Position numbers and translations under genes: made by a program. Under the pieces are notes generated by a model. It was not told where the DNA came from, did not search any database, and worked only from the letters and a program-made list of their open reading frames with translations. From assembly GCA_019636815.1 (NCBI GenBank), contig JAHBWT010000002.1, forward strand, positions 1-64,000: a stretch of DNA of 64,000 bases. Direction: 5' to 3'. How positions within the stretch are numbered: the first letter of the stretch is position 1; each line of letters starts with the position of its first letter. Source of the stretch: Nitrospira sp. (lineage in GTDB: Bacteria > Nitrospirota > Nitrospiria > Nitrospirales > Nitrospiraceae). Positions 8,470-17,199 of the stretch are shown here, piece by piece.

Positions 8470-8739
8470 ATGCCGGAACATGAAGGACAACCAAAGGAAT
8501 TCGACTGGCGCCTGACCAGCTTCGAGGGTGCGCGCCGCGAACAACTGCGCTGCTGGGCGGAATTGCCGTTGGAAAATATCCTATTGGCCATCGAAGAAAT
8601 GCAGGATCTGGCTCAGCGGCTGAGTGCAGCACCGACCGGTGAACCTGGCGAATCTGGGTCTGGTTCAAGTGTCAAAGAGTCGGCGAGAGCCCAAGAAAAT
8701 GACAGGACAAAGAGGGTAGCAAATTGCGATGAACAATGA
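8470..8739 (+). CDS. small hypothetical protein upstream of cas3
   Basis: This is an 89-residue protein. Residues about 10-55 (EFDWRLTSFEGARREQLRCW, then LENILLAIEEMQDLAQRL) resemble a common small-protein type that I recall being encoded next to other toxin-antitoxin-like genes. The tail is low-complexity and rich in Gly, Ser and Glu. Its stop overlaps by 11 bases the start of the cas3-like stump at 8729, so it appears to be the first gene of the cas operon as it now stands. The function is unknown. Confidence 0.5.
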   Translation: MPEHEGQPKEFDWRLTSFEGARREQLRCWAELPLENILLAIEEMQDLAQRLSAAPTGEPGESGSGSSVKESARAQENDRTKRVANCDEQ

Positions 8740-8854
8740 AGCAGCATTTGCCCGTTGGTTCAAGCAAGCAATCGGTAATGAGTCCTATCCGTATCAAGTT
8801 CGTTTCGCGTGCCTGCTCGAAGGGTTTAAAGACGAAGATAGAAGGGCGCGATGA
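8729..8854 (+). pseudogene. N-terminal stump of a second cas3 (41 codons)
   Basis: This short frame encodes 41 residues that look like the start of a type I-G Cas3: AAFARWFKQAIGNESYPYQ matches the pattern FxxFFxxATG...PYxxQ seen at the start of the intact Cas3 next door (CEFFKAATGGFTPYDWQLQ). The fragment ends where the Walker A region should begin. Its TGA overlaps the ATG of the intact cas3 (ATGA), so translation could be coupled. Base composition here is lower in GC than in the following genes. I read it as the remnant of a replaced cas3, possibly now serving as a leader peptide. Confidence 0.6.
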
Positions 8855-11625
8855 ATTATTGTGAGTTCTTCAAGGCCGCGACTGGCGGGTTCACACCCTA
8901 CGACTGGCAGCTTCAGGTCGCCGTCGAGGGCTTGCCGGACGTACTCCCGGTTCCAACCGGGCTTGGGAAGACCGAGGTCGTACTCGCATGGGCGTGGCGT
9001 CGACTCGTAGCTGGCGAGCCGGAGCCGCTTCATCTTGTCTATTGCCTGCCGATGCGTAGCCTCGTCACGCAAACCGTGCAGCGTCTAAGGGGCTACTTCG
9101 AGGCGCTCAGAGCCACGAAGCCCGAGATCGACGTTGGCGTCCACCAGCTCATGGGCGGCGCGATCGAGGAGGAGTGGGTGGGCCAGCCTGACAAGCCATG
9201 GGTGCTCGTCGGTACGCAGGACCAGCTCCTCTCGCGTGCGCTGAATCGCGGCTATGCCATGAGCCGCTTCGAGTGGCCGGTCCACTTTGGCCTTCTCAAC
9301 AACGACTGCCGGTGGCTGATCGATGAAGTTCAGCTCATGGGGCCGGGTCTGTGGACGACGTCGCAGCTCGACTGGATGCGCAGAAAGCGGTTCCCGGTGT
9401 TGAAGCCCTGCTTGACGACGTGGATGAGCGCCACGGTCGGCACATCCTTTCTCAGCACTACCGATCGGAAGTGCGAAGAGATGAGCGAATCATCGAAGGA
9501 GCAAGCTGCGTTCGAAGAGAAGCTGAAGTCTTCACTCGACGACGACAAGGGTCTCTCCTGGTGGCGCAAGGCCAAGCGGTCCGTCGCGTGGTGGACAGGA
9601 AACTCCGAGACACAAGGATCCACAAGAAAGAAGACAAAGTCCACGCAGGGCGCGATCACACCCGAGGCCATCGCCCAGGCTGTGATGCAGGAGCATATGG
9701 CAGGCGAGCTCTCGCTCGTCATCTGCAACACGGTTGACTGGGCGCGCGCTGTATTCCGCGACTTGTCGGTGGAGCACCGGGTTCTCCTCACCTCGCGATT
9801 TCGGCATGAAGACCGCGCCAAACACGAGCAACGTCTCCTCGGTTTCGATGCCAACCGAAAGGCGGGCAAGTTGCCGGAGAACGACCCGGGTCTTATCTGT
9901 GTCAGCACGCAGGTCATCGAGGCGGGCGTGGACATCTCGGCGCATCGTCTGTGGTCCGAACTCGCGCCGTGGCCTTCGATGCTCCAGCGCCTGGGCCGTC
10001 TGAATCGAAAGGGAGACGATCAAGAGGCGCGTGCCTGGGTTTGGGAGACGCCAAAGGAGGGCGGGAACAAGAAGGCGGAGCGCATCGGACCGTACGAGGC
10101 CGCCGACATCGAGCGCACCAAGAAGCTCGTCGATACCTTTGCGCCGCTTTCCAGAGAGAAGGCGTTCTCGGAGGCCATCGCCAACCTGAACAAACAGTGC
10201 GAAAAGGATGTGCGCGAGGCGTTGCGGCCCAAGCCAAGCCCCCTACCGCGCGCACTCGATGTCCACGGCCTGTTTTCGACCGAGCGAGACGTCCACGGCG
10301 GGTTCACCGACGTCAGTGCGTTCGTTCGCGGTACCGACCCCGACGTCGATGTGACGGTGTTCTGGCGTGACTGGTCGGGCGACAGCCCCCCGCGTGGCGA
10401 GGACCTCGATGGACCCCTGCTGGAGCCAGCGAAGGAAGGCTGCCCCGTCTCCTTCATCCGTGTCCGGAAGATACTGGAAAGCAGCAAGGGCAAGGCGTGG
10501 TTGTGGGACGACGAGAACAACCGCTGGGAGCGCGTGAATCATTGGGACATCCGCCCCGGCATGCTCGTCATGCTGAAGCGCGACGTCGGCGGTTACGACG
10601 TGACCGAGGGTTGGACTGGCGACAGGTCGAACACCCTTGTCGAAGTACCGCGCGCCGGGCGTGGTGAGACCCTGCGAGACGATGACTGGACCGAGATTGG
10701 CTACTGGTCGAGGCTCGAAGACCACTTGAAGGACGCGCGAAGGGAGGCGGAGAGTCTGTGCACAGCGCTCTCGCTGACGGGGCAGACACGAGATGCTGTA
10801 GTGGAAGCCTCGGGGCTTCACGACATCGGCAAGGCGCATCCGCAGTGGCAGGCGGCGTTGCCCGATTGCTCAGGCATCCCCGACGCGGTACTCGCCAAGA
10901 CGCCTCGTGTACTCGGGGTTGATATCACCGCTCCCAGCGCTGTCGCAGGGGTGGAGGCACAAGTCCATCTGCTGAGGTCGAACGCGCTTCGGCTCTCAGA
11001 TGGGAATGGACACCGTGGTCTCGTGCGCCTGCGCTGGGCGCTCGACGGTACCAAGCTCAACGAAGCAGAGCGGGAGACTCTGAAACAACTTACTGGAGTA
11101 CGCTGGGCAGGCGATGTCCCGTTTCGTCCCCGCCTGCGCCACGAGGTCGCCTCGGCCCTCGCGATGTGGCGGAAGTATCGTGATGGGGGTGCCAGTTACC
11201 CGGCTCTGGCGGTCTATCTGGCTGCCACACACCACGGAAAGGCGCGGACCGTGCTGCGATCGACGCTCGGTGAAGGAGACGACGTCTTCGGCGTACGAAA
11301 CGAGCCGAGCACGCTGGTGATCGGCAATGACCAGTGGCCACTCGACTTCTCCATCGCGAAGGACGGCGCCCAGGGTCGCTGGGAAGGCAACGAATTCGTG
11401 CTGACCGGGTACGGCTGGACCGGCCTCGTCGCAGATCTCCTCGGACCTTGGCAGCCTGAGGAGAAGAGCGATGCCGGCGTCGTGCCGGAGACGGAGCCGC
11501 GCAATCTCGGCCCGTTCGCGTTGGCGTACCTAGAAGCGCTCGTGCGTGTAGCTGACTGGTGGGCAAGCGATCCAAAGCATGCAACGAACATTCTCAAGCC
11601 CAGCGAGGTGCGCAATGGTAGCTGA
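8851..11625 (+). CDS. cas3: CRISPR-associated helicase-nuclease Cas3 (type I-G, helicase then HD)
   Basis: This is a 924-residue interference nuclease-helicase recruited by Cascade to unwind and degrade target DNA. The SF2 helicase comes first: Walker A PTGLGKT at residues 35-41, the DExx-type box WLIDEVQLM near 157 and QRLGRLNRKGD (motif VI) near 380. The HD nuclease is at the C-terminus: GLHDIGKAHPQW near 655 and AATHHGKAR near 792. This order (helicase before HD) is characteristic of the I-U/I-G subtype. It overlaps csx17 by 11 bases. The sequence is clearly richer in GC than the flanks. The start ATG at 8851 overlaps the stop of the preceding stump. Confidence 0.93.
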   Translation: MNYCEFFKAATGGFTPYDWQLQVAVEGLPDVLPVPTGLGKTEVVLAWAWRRLVAGEPEPLHLVYCLPMRSLVTQTVQRLRGYFEALRATKPEIDVGVHQLMGGAIEEEWVGQPDKPWVLVGTQDQLLSRALNRGYAMSRFEWPVHFGLLNNDCRWLIDEVQLMGPGLWTTSQLDWMRRKRFPVLKPCLTTWMSATVGTSFLSTTDRKCEEMSESSKEQAAFEEKLKSSLDDDKGLSWWRKAKRSVAWWTGNSETQGSTRKKTKSTQGAITPEAIAQAVMQEHMAGELSLVICNTVDWARAVFRDLSVEHRVLLTSRFRHEDRAKHEQRLLGFDANRKAGKLPENDPGLICVSTQVIEAGVDISAHRLWSELAPWPSMLQRLGRLNRKGDDQEARAWVWETPKEGGNKKAERIGPYEAADIERTKKLVDTFAPLSREKAFSEAIANLNKQCEKDVREALRPKPSPLPRALDVHGLFSTERDVHGGFTDVSAFVRGTDPDVDVTVFWRDWSGDSPPRGEDLDGPLLEPAKEGCPVSFIRVRKILESSKGKAWLWDDENNRWERVNHWDIRPGMLVMLKRDVGGYDVTEGWTGDRSNTLVEVPRAGRGETLRDDDWTEIGYWSRLEDHLKDARREAESLCTALSLTGQTRDAVVEASGLHDIGKAHPQWQAALPDCSGIPDAVLAKTPRVLGVDITAPSAVAGVEAQVHLLRSNALRLSDGNGHRGLVRLRWALDGTKLNEAERETLKQLTGVRWAGDVPFRPRLRHEVASALAMWRKYRDGGASYPALAVYLAATHHGKARTVLRSTLGEGDDVFGVRNEPSTLVIGNDQWPLDFSIAKDGAQGRWEGNEFVLTGYGWTGLVADLLGPWQPEEKSDAGVVPETEPRNLGPFALAYLEALVRVADWWASDPKHATNILKPSEVRNGS

Positions 11626-13759
11626 GCTGCGTCTCCCGGTGCTGGCGCTACCTGGCCTCTCGCCCGACAGCCTTGGCAACTACCTCGCCTCGCTTGGCCT
11701 CTTGCGTGTGGTAAGTCGGAAGTGGCCGAGCACGCGCATCGCATGGCGCGACGAGGTGCTACAGGTGGTCGGCGGTCCTCCCACGCTGGATGAGCTGCTC
11801 GATGAGCTCGTGCAAGTAGCAAGTAAGCAAGCATGGAGCCCTTACGATCGGCGCTGGAAAGAAGATCAAAAGAAAGCGACCAACAAGCAGTCAGGCGACC
11901 CGCTCGCGCTCTGGCTCGCGCGAGCAGAGGAGCGCGAGCTTGAGATATTCGCCGCCCATGCCGTCCCGCATGCCCGGGTTAGCTACAACCCTCTTCTTGG
12001 TACTGGCGGTAACGCAGGCAAGCGCGCGTTCTCGGATGGCTGGAGTCGTGCGGCGAAAGTGCTGGCAAAACCTGGAAAAGAGTGCATTCGAGCGCATCTT
12101 CGCGATTTACTGTGCGGCAATGGTGTCGGTTGGCTCGTCGTCAAGGTTGACAACAAGCTGTTGAATAGCGGCAGCTGGTTTAGCGAATCGGGGGAACTCT
12201 ACAACAACGGTCAGTCGAAACCATCTCGCGTTCCTGGCCTTTCCCCTTGGGCAATGGTTCTCGCGTGCGAAGGCTTGGCGTTGTTTGCTGGTGCTGCTTC
12301 GCGTCGCCTCGGCGTTCGCGCCGGATCTGCAATCGGAGCGTTCCCCTTCATCACCCAGCCTGCGGCATCGGAGAACGCGGGCGAGGCCGGTCGCATTCTC
12401 GGCGAGGTCTGGACGCCACTGTGGAGCCGACTGATGACGCTGGCCGAGACGAGAATCCTGTTTTCGCGTGGCCGAGCCGAGCTACGCGGACGAGGCGCCG
12501 TAACGCCGGCTGCGTTTGCGACGGCTATCCGTAAGCGGGGCGTGGACGCCGGCATCAACGAGTTTCGGCGCTTCACGCTCGGCCGAACAACGAGCGCCAA
12601 CACGTTCGAGCCTCGCTTCGAGGCTCGATTCTCGCTCGATGCCGACGCTGTCGGGGCGAGCACCGCGATCTCGCTCACGCTCGAACGCGTCACCGCACTG
12701 ATCGAACAGCGCGGCTTTCCGCGCGATCGAAAAGTGGGCCAGCATTGGCGGTTCGAGGGACTTCGTGGTCCCATCGAGGCAGCGCTCCTCGACGTCGCCG
12801 CAGAGCCCAACCGCTCCGAAGCAGCCATCGCACTGCTCGACGTGGTCGCCGCCGCGCTGGATCGCATCGACCGCAATCGCAGCTTCCGTGAGGGCAAGGT
12901 CCGCTGGGAGCCGCTTCCTCTCGAATGGCTGCCTTCGCTGTTCGCAGACGAGCAACCCGGCGTCGAAGCGCGGCTCGCGCTATCGCTCGTGTCGGGGTTT
13001 CCTGATGCACTGCCATTCGCGGCGTTCCGCTTTGGCCTGGAGTGGACCAGAGACGGCAAATACGACTGGGCCACCAAGCCGCGTTGGTTCGAACATTCGA
13101 AGGTGGTCCCTGCACGCTGGGTGTGGGGACCGGGAGAACTTGCTCGTGTCCTTGGGGCGGTCCTGTGTCGACGCCTGTTCGACGGGGGCAAGTTGGACAC
13201 CACCAACACAACTCGCCCGCAAGGTCGCGCACCGCTTACCGCCAGGTTGGTGGATGTGGGTCGGTGGTTCGCTGGCGATCTGGATGAATCGCTCTTGGTG
13301 GTGTGGCTCTCGCGGCTCGCGCTCTTCGACTGGCGAACGATCCCGCAGGAAGCGCGTTCGCTCATCAGCGCGGAGACCACACCTCCGCGAGCTGATGGTG
13401 AGCTGGCTCTGCTGGGGCTCGTGCAGCCCTTCGTCGACCAGCGCCCCTTGGTCGTCCGAAACCTCTCGCCCAACGACCTTCTCTCTGACGAGACGGGCGC
13501 ACGCACGACGGAGGTGACGCGCTCGCTCGTCACGCTGATCCGTTCCTGGAACCTGGACGCCGCAATTCGACTTGCGAGCAGCCGGTACGCGATGGCTGGC
13601 GTGCGCCTCGCGTCCTTCGACGTGCCCTGGTGCGCCAGCGAACCGGACCGCCTCGTAGCGGCCCTGCTGTTCACCATTTCGGACCGCGATCGGGCGGTCC
13701 TCTTTCAACGCTGGCTTCGTCCTCGACGCCGGCAAACAGGAGGCGAAGCACATGTCTGA
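11615..13759 (+). CDS. csx17: type I-G Cascade large subunit Csx17 (Cas8g)
   Basis: This 714-residue protein is in the position and size range of Csx17, the large subunit of the I-G effector complex that recognises the PAM and target. The N-terminus LPGLSPDSLGNYLASLGLLRVVS is the typical opening of the family. Later segments include WSRAAKVL, WAMVLACEGLALFAGAASRRLG and FPFITQPAA. The ATG at 11615 overlaps the end of cas3 by 11 bases. The longer open frame begins at 11579, inside cas3, and is less likely. It overlaps csb1 by 8 bases. Codon use is strongly GC-rich: one 60-base sample at 12481 is 70 percent GC. Confidence 0.88.
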   Translation: MVAELRLPVLALPGLSPDSLGNYLASLGLLRVVSRKWPSTRIAWRDEVLQVVGGPPTLDELLDELVQVASKQAWSPYDRRWKEDQKKATNKQSGDPLALWLARAEERELEIFAAHAVPHARVSYNPLLGTGGNAGKRAFSDGWSRAAKVLAKPGKECIRAHLRDLLCGNGVGWLVVKVDNKLLNSGSWFSESGELYNNGQSKPSRVPGLSPWAMVLACEGLALFAGAASRRLGVRAGSAIGAFPFITQPAASENAGEAGRILGEVWTPLWSRLMTLAETRILFSRGRAELRGRGAVTPAAFATAIRKRGVDAGINEFRRFTLGRTTSANTFEPRFEARFSLDADAVGASTAISLTLERVTALIEQRGFPRDRKVGQHWRFEGLRGPIEAALLDVAAEPNRSEAAIALLDVVAAALDRIDRNRSFREGKVRWEPLPLEWLPSLFADEQPGVEARLALSLVSGFPDALPFAAFRFGLEWTRDGKYDWATKPRWFEHSKVVPARWVWGPGELARVLGAVLCRRLFDGGKLDTTNTTRPQGRAPLTARLVDVGRWFAGDLDESLLVVWLSRLALFDWRTIPQEARSLISAETTPPRADGELALLGLVQPFVDQRPLVVRNLSPNDLLSDETGARTTEVTRSLVTLIRSWNLDAAIRLASSRYAMAGVRLASFDVPWCASEPDRLVAALLFTISDRDRAVLFQRWLRPRRRQTGGEAHV

Positions 13760-14924
13760 AGCAGAGAAGAAGGAACTCACCCCTGCCGAGGTTCTGAAGG
13801 GCGAGTCCCCGCTCGTCCTGACGGCGACGCTTGAGCCGATCGTCGGCGATCGGTTTCAGCCGGCGGGATTCCCTGAGATCGGCCACGTCATCTACAAGGC
13901 GCCTCGGAAGGACGGTAGTATCGAGCATGTCTGCATCGTGGATAGCGCCGCGAGCATGGCCAATCACCTTGAGTCGGTCTGCCAGCGCGGCGCGCACGAC
14001 CTTGACCTCGTCGAGGAACTCGACGGCATGCCCTATATCCGCTGCGTCACGAACACGACGGAGGGCAAGGAGCCCACGAAGAACCGCGAGGTCGTCGTTA
14101 CGAGCCTCACCGAGGGCCACCGCATCGCGTCCTCGTACTTCATTGAAGGCGCTATCTTGCGCGGAGATGCTAAGGCAACGAAGGAGAACAATGACGGGAA
14201 CGACGAGCCGCTCACGCTCGAATGTGATCTCATCGACAAGTTTGGCATCGAGCTGCCCGGAAGCTCGAAAGCGCACCCACCGGCTGACAAGTGGTGGAGC
14301 GTCTTCAAGACCATTTTCGAGGTCGATCCGAACTCCCTCGTCCACGGCGTGCTCTTCCCACAGTGGCAGATCAAGATCTCGCGCGCGCTCACGGCGCATC
14401 TCGAGGCTTTCGGTGCCGGCCGCGTCGATCGCTCCGGTGTGAAGTTCGACCGGTTGGGAAAAACGACATCCGGTCAGCCGATCTTCGCGGTCGATGACAC
14501 AACCGCCGAGTCTATCCGCGCGACGTTCATCCTGGATGTGAGCCTCATCCGATCGTTTGGCCGCAAGAAGAAAGAGGATGGAAAAGAAACGCAGCTCGGT
14601 CTTTTCGAGAAGCAGCAGGAGTTCCTTGTCGCACTTGCGCTGTGGAAGGTCGAGAAACTCCTCCAGTCGCCGTTCCGCTTCAGGTCTGGCTGCCACCTCC
14701 GGCGTACGACGCTCAAGAGCGGCAAACAGGACGTGGAGATCAAGGTCGACATCCAGCAGGTAATTCGCGACGCTGCATTCCGAAGCGAAAAAACCGACGG
14801 CGCTCCTCCGATCATCACTGACGTGTTCTGGCCGCGCGAGGAGCTGTATCGGAAAGGCAAGGCCGACGAGGACAGTCAGACGAGCAATGACGACCCGAAC
14901 GAGGAGCAGGACGAGAACACGTGA
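13752..14924 (+). CDS. csb1: type I-G Cascade backbone subunit Csb1 (Cas7, GSU0053 family)
   Basis: This is a 390-residue Cas7-family protein that would polymerise along the crRNA. The opening SPLVLTATLEPIVGDRFQPAGFPEIGH matches the Csb1 pattern (L-x-x-x-L-x-P-x-x-G-x-x-x-P-x-x-F/Y). Other family-like segments are VDSAASMANHLE and LTEGHRIASSYF near the middle, and FRSGCHLRRT near the C-terminus. The tail is acidic and likely disordered. It overlaps csx17 by 8 and csb2 by 4 bases, so the block is tightly co-translated. Confidence 0.9.
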   Translation: MSEAEKKELTPAEVLKGESPLVLTATLEPIVGDRFQPAGFPEIGHVIYKAPRKDGSIEHVCIVDSAASMANHLESVCQRGAHDLDLVEELDGMPYIRCVTNTTEGKEPTKNREVVVTSLTEGHRIASSYFIEGAILRGDAKATKENNDGNDEPLTLECDLIDKFGIELPGSSKAHPPADKWWSVFKTIFEVDPNSLVHGVLFPQWQIKISRALTAHLEAFGAGRVDRSGVKFDRLGKTTSGQPIFAVDDTTAESIRATFILDVSLIRSFGRKKKEDGKETQLGLFEKQQEFLVALALWKVEKLLQSPFRFRSGCHLRRTTLKSGKQDVEIKVDIQQVIRDAAFRSEKTDGAPPIITDVFWPREELYRKGKADEDSQTSNDDPNEEQDENT

Positions 14925-16456
14925 TGCGAATCGTCCTCCGACAAGAGTTCCCACTCGGACGCTTCCACGCCACGCCGTGGCGCGTGAATCCATTCGACGA
15001 CCCGCACGGCGAGTGGCCCCCGAGCCCGTGGCGCCTGGTTCGTGCGGTGACTGCACGCTGGTACCAGTGGGCGCGGGAAGTGGAGCAGGCGCCGGACCTC
15101 GCGGAGCTCGAGCGTTTGCAGGCCGCGCTGTGCAAGAGCACGTATACGTTCCATCTCCCCGCGGACGCGCGAAAAGGCAGCCCGCTCAGGCAGTACCACC
15201 CGACTGAATTCGGATGGCGGCCAGCCGAGAAGAAGAAGGCAGGAACGCGCAGCTACGGCACGAGCCTCGTCCAGGACAACTACTGGTGCGTACCTCCAGA
15301 AGCGCCGGTCTGGTGGTTCATCGAAAGTGATTCCTGGACGCTGGAGCTCGTCAGGGTGCTCGAACAGTGCCTCGCCCGCATGGGCTACTTCGGACGAGCA
15401 GAGACGCTCACGCGGATTCGCGTTGCGACTCCGCAGGAAACCATTCCCGCCTCCAACTGTACGCTCGTCGAGAAGCGCACAGAGGGTGCGGTTCCTGTCT
15501 TGATACCACTGGAGCATGCCATGCGCATCGACATCGAACGAACGACGGACGATCCCGAGACCGTGAAGCGAACCGTGCCTCTCGGAGCGGGTGTTCTCTA
15601 CGCAGTTCGGCCATCGCGCACCGTGGCCCGTGAGCGCAAACGCGTGCCTGCGCATCGGCCCGACTGCCATCTGATGCAGTTCGCTCTTGGTTGGAACGTC
15701 GCGCCGGATTTTTGCGCGATCGTGCGGCTCACGTCCCGGTTTCGAGGCGCTGTGCTCCACGAGCTTCTGCGGCTCAAGACCGGAGATGCTTCGACGACTT
15801 GGACGCGCGTCGGTCGAGAGGTGCGCGAATCGATTGCGGATATGATCGGCAAGGACGCGAACAGCAAGCCGCTCAAGGGACACCGCCACACGGAGTTTCT
15901 GGCTTGGTGTGAGGACCGTCAGCCGACGCGCCTCGTTGTCTGGAGGGGCTTGCGTGCGTTCGATGCTGACGAGCAGGAAGCGATCCTCCTGGCCGCGTCT
16001 CGTGACATTTCTTGGGCCGCCGCTGGCTCGGACGTGGATGAGTGGAAGGTGCGCCTCGTTCCTCTGGATCGAGATGTTCCTGCGCCGCCAGGCTTCAACG
16101 GTCAAGCTTCAGTCGTCTGGGAGTCTGTTACTCCGTACGTGCCACCGCGTCATCACCTCCGAGGAGGCAAGGAGCGAGAAGGGGAGTTGATGGTCGAACA
16201 GATCAGCCGGGAGCTTCAGCGGCGCGGGATCTCGGTGCAGGTTGAGGTTAAGAGCGTAGGGCTCCCCACCTGGGTATCGGTGCACGTTCCCCGGCGGGAG
16301 GCGAACAAGCGCGCGTTCATCGGTGACCGCCGAGGGCAGATGATCCGGTTGCGGTTCGCGGCACCGGTGACCGGACCCGTCCGCTTGGGTCATTCGAGCA
16401 GCTTCGGCCTGGGCTTGTTCCGGCCGGTCCTGGAACATAGCCCTGCCTCGATCTGA
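14921..16456 (+). CDS. csb2: type I-G Csb2 (Cas5-Cas6 fusion, GSU0054 family)
   Basis: This 511-residue protein combines Cas5 and Cas6 functions in type I-G systems: capping the 5' end of the crRNA and processing pre-crRNA. The N-terminus RQEFPLGRFHATPWRVNPFDD and the segment WPPSPWRLVRAVTARWYQW are typical of the Csb2 family. The C-terminus has the glycine-rich RAMP-type ending LGHSSSFGLGLFRP. A GTG at 14921 overlaps the csb1 stop (GTGA); the following ATG at 14924 is an equally good start. Its stop overlaps the start of the csb2-like fragment by one base (TGATG). GC-rich like cas3 to csb1. Confidence 0.88.
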   Translation: MMRIVLRQEFPLGRFHATPWRVNPFDDPHGEWPPSPWRLVRAVTARWYQWAREVEQAPDLAELERLQAALCKSTYTFHLPADARKGSPLRQYHPTEFGWRPAEKKKAGTRSYGTSLVQDNYWCVPPEAPVWWFIESDSWTLELVRVLEQCLARMGYFGRAETLTRIRVATPQETIPASNCTLVEKRTEGAVPVLIPLEHAMRIDIERTTDDPETVKRTVPLGAGVLYAVRPSRTVARERKRVPAHRPDCHLMQFALGWNVAPDFCAIVRLTSRFRGAVLHELLRLKTGDASTTWTRVGREVRESIADMIGKDANSKPLKGHRHTEFLAWCEDRQPTRLVVWRGLRAFDADEQEAILLAASRDISWAAAGSDVDEWKVRLVPLDRDVPAPPGFNGQASVVWESVTPYVPPRHHLRGGKEREGELMVEQISRELQRRGISVQVEVKSVGLPTWVSVHVPRREANKRAFIGDRRGQMIRLRFAAPVTGPVRLGHSSSFGLGLFRPVLEHSPASI

Positions 16457-16848
16457 TGGAGGCCAATGTGATTCGCGAGGGGCTTTACCGTCAGGGAATC
16501 ACCGAGGCAATTGAAGAAATTTCAGAGATCGTGTTTGATCACGTCCAGTCACCCAAATTAAACAGAATGAATCATGAGCGATTTCGGGGAGCTTGTCTGA
16601 AGGATCCTGATTCGGGGTTCCCTTTCGGTTCGTCGGTGGGGCTGAACGTCGATGATAGAAGCCGGTTCATCCGTGCGCTGAGTTTCTGCAAGCGTCGCCG
16701 GAATTGGCAGACGAAAGGCCATGGCCGAATGCAGACGGTTCGCTTCGAGACTCCACGCGCGCCGAAACCGTTTGGGATCGGGAATCAGTGTCATTTCGGC
16801 CTCGGTTTGTTCGTTCCGCTACCAGATGGCACAAAGGACTTGAAATAG
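16456..16848 (+). pseudogene. C-terminal fragment of a second csb2
   Basis: This encodes 130 residues with the same ending as Csb2: PFGIGNQCHFGLGLFVPL here against VRLGHSSSFGLGLFRPV in the intact gene. The preceding VRFETPRAP aligns with LRFAAPVTG. Its first residues, IREGLYRQGITEAIEEI, can be aligned with ISRELQRRGISVQVEVK in the intact protein, so it corresponds roughly to the last quarter of Csb2, with an insert. Composition is much lower in GC (one 60-base sample at 16501 is 42 percent). The N-terminal Cas5 part is missing. I infer a resident csb2 remnant; a functional stand-alone Cas6-like domain cannot be excluded because the frame is intact and coupled to csb2. Confidence 0.7.
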
Positions 16849-16870
16849 AACACAACAGCAGGGGAGGCAT

Positions 16871-16987
16871 ATGAACAACGGGACAACCGACTGTGCCGAG
16901 CTTACACAGACGCCAGCCGTCGTCCAGATCCTCGCCGACTCCACGGTCAGCTATGCCTCCTCCCGGAATATGAAGTGTGGGAGGTGA
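16871..16987 (+). CDS. small ORF of unknown function
   Basis: An ATG with a good ribosome site (GGGGAGG, three bases before) opens a 38-codon frame (MNNGTTDCAELTQTPAV...), ending just before the next gene. No family is recognised. The sequence is unremarkable apart from two cysteines, and it may be a remnant left between cas genes. Confidence 0.3.
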   Translation: MNNGTTDCAELTQTPAVVQILADSTVSYASSRNMKCGR

Positions 16988-16989
16988 GG

Positions 16990-17199
16990 ATGGATATTCG
17001 CCGGATCGAGGTTATGGATGAGACGATGGCTGAGGTGTTGCGCCGAAAGACGCCGGCCGAACGTCTCGCGATCGGGTTTGGATTATGGCGATCGGCGCGC
17101 AAGTTGCTGTGGGGACAGTTGGCCTCGTTGCATCCGGAGTGGGATGCGCAACGGCTGGCTCAGGAGGTTGCGCGGAGGATTTCGCATGGAACTGTATGA
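16990..17199 (+). CDS. small partner protein of a nucleotidyltransferase module
   Basis: This is a 69-residue helical protein. RRKTPAERLAIGFGLWRSAR and HPEWDAQRLAQEVARRISHG are the recognisable segments; I recall such proteins commonly encoded directly before MNT-type nucleotidyltransferases. GGGAGG precedes ATG 16990 and fixes the start. It overlaps the downstream gene by 14 bases, the same overlap as in the module at 7474-8308. With its partner deleted (next entry), the antitoxin-like role inferred from context may now be idle. Confidence 0.6.
   Translation: MDIRRIEVMDETMAEVLRRKTPAERLAIGFGLWRSARKLLWGQLASLHPEWDAQRLAQEVARRISHGTV

Noticed and set aside
12211-13677. 488-codon open frame antisense to csx17
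   Set aside because: Arises from GC-rich codons of the real gene; Ser/Arg-rich, no family-like motif and no ribosome site.
13671-15056. 461-codon open frame antisense to csb1
   Set aside because: Shadow of csb1/csb2 with Arg/Leu-rich composition; the + strand genes have clear family motifs and tight overlaps.
14876-16105. 409-codon open frame antisense to csb2
   Set aside because: Same reason as for the other antisense frames in the GC-rich block.
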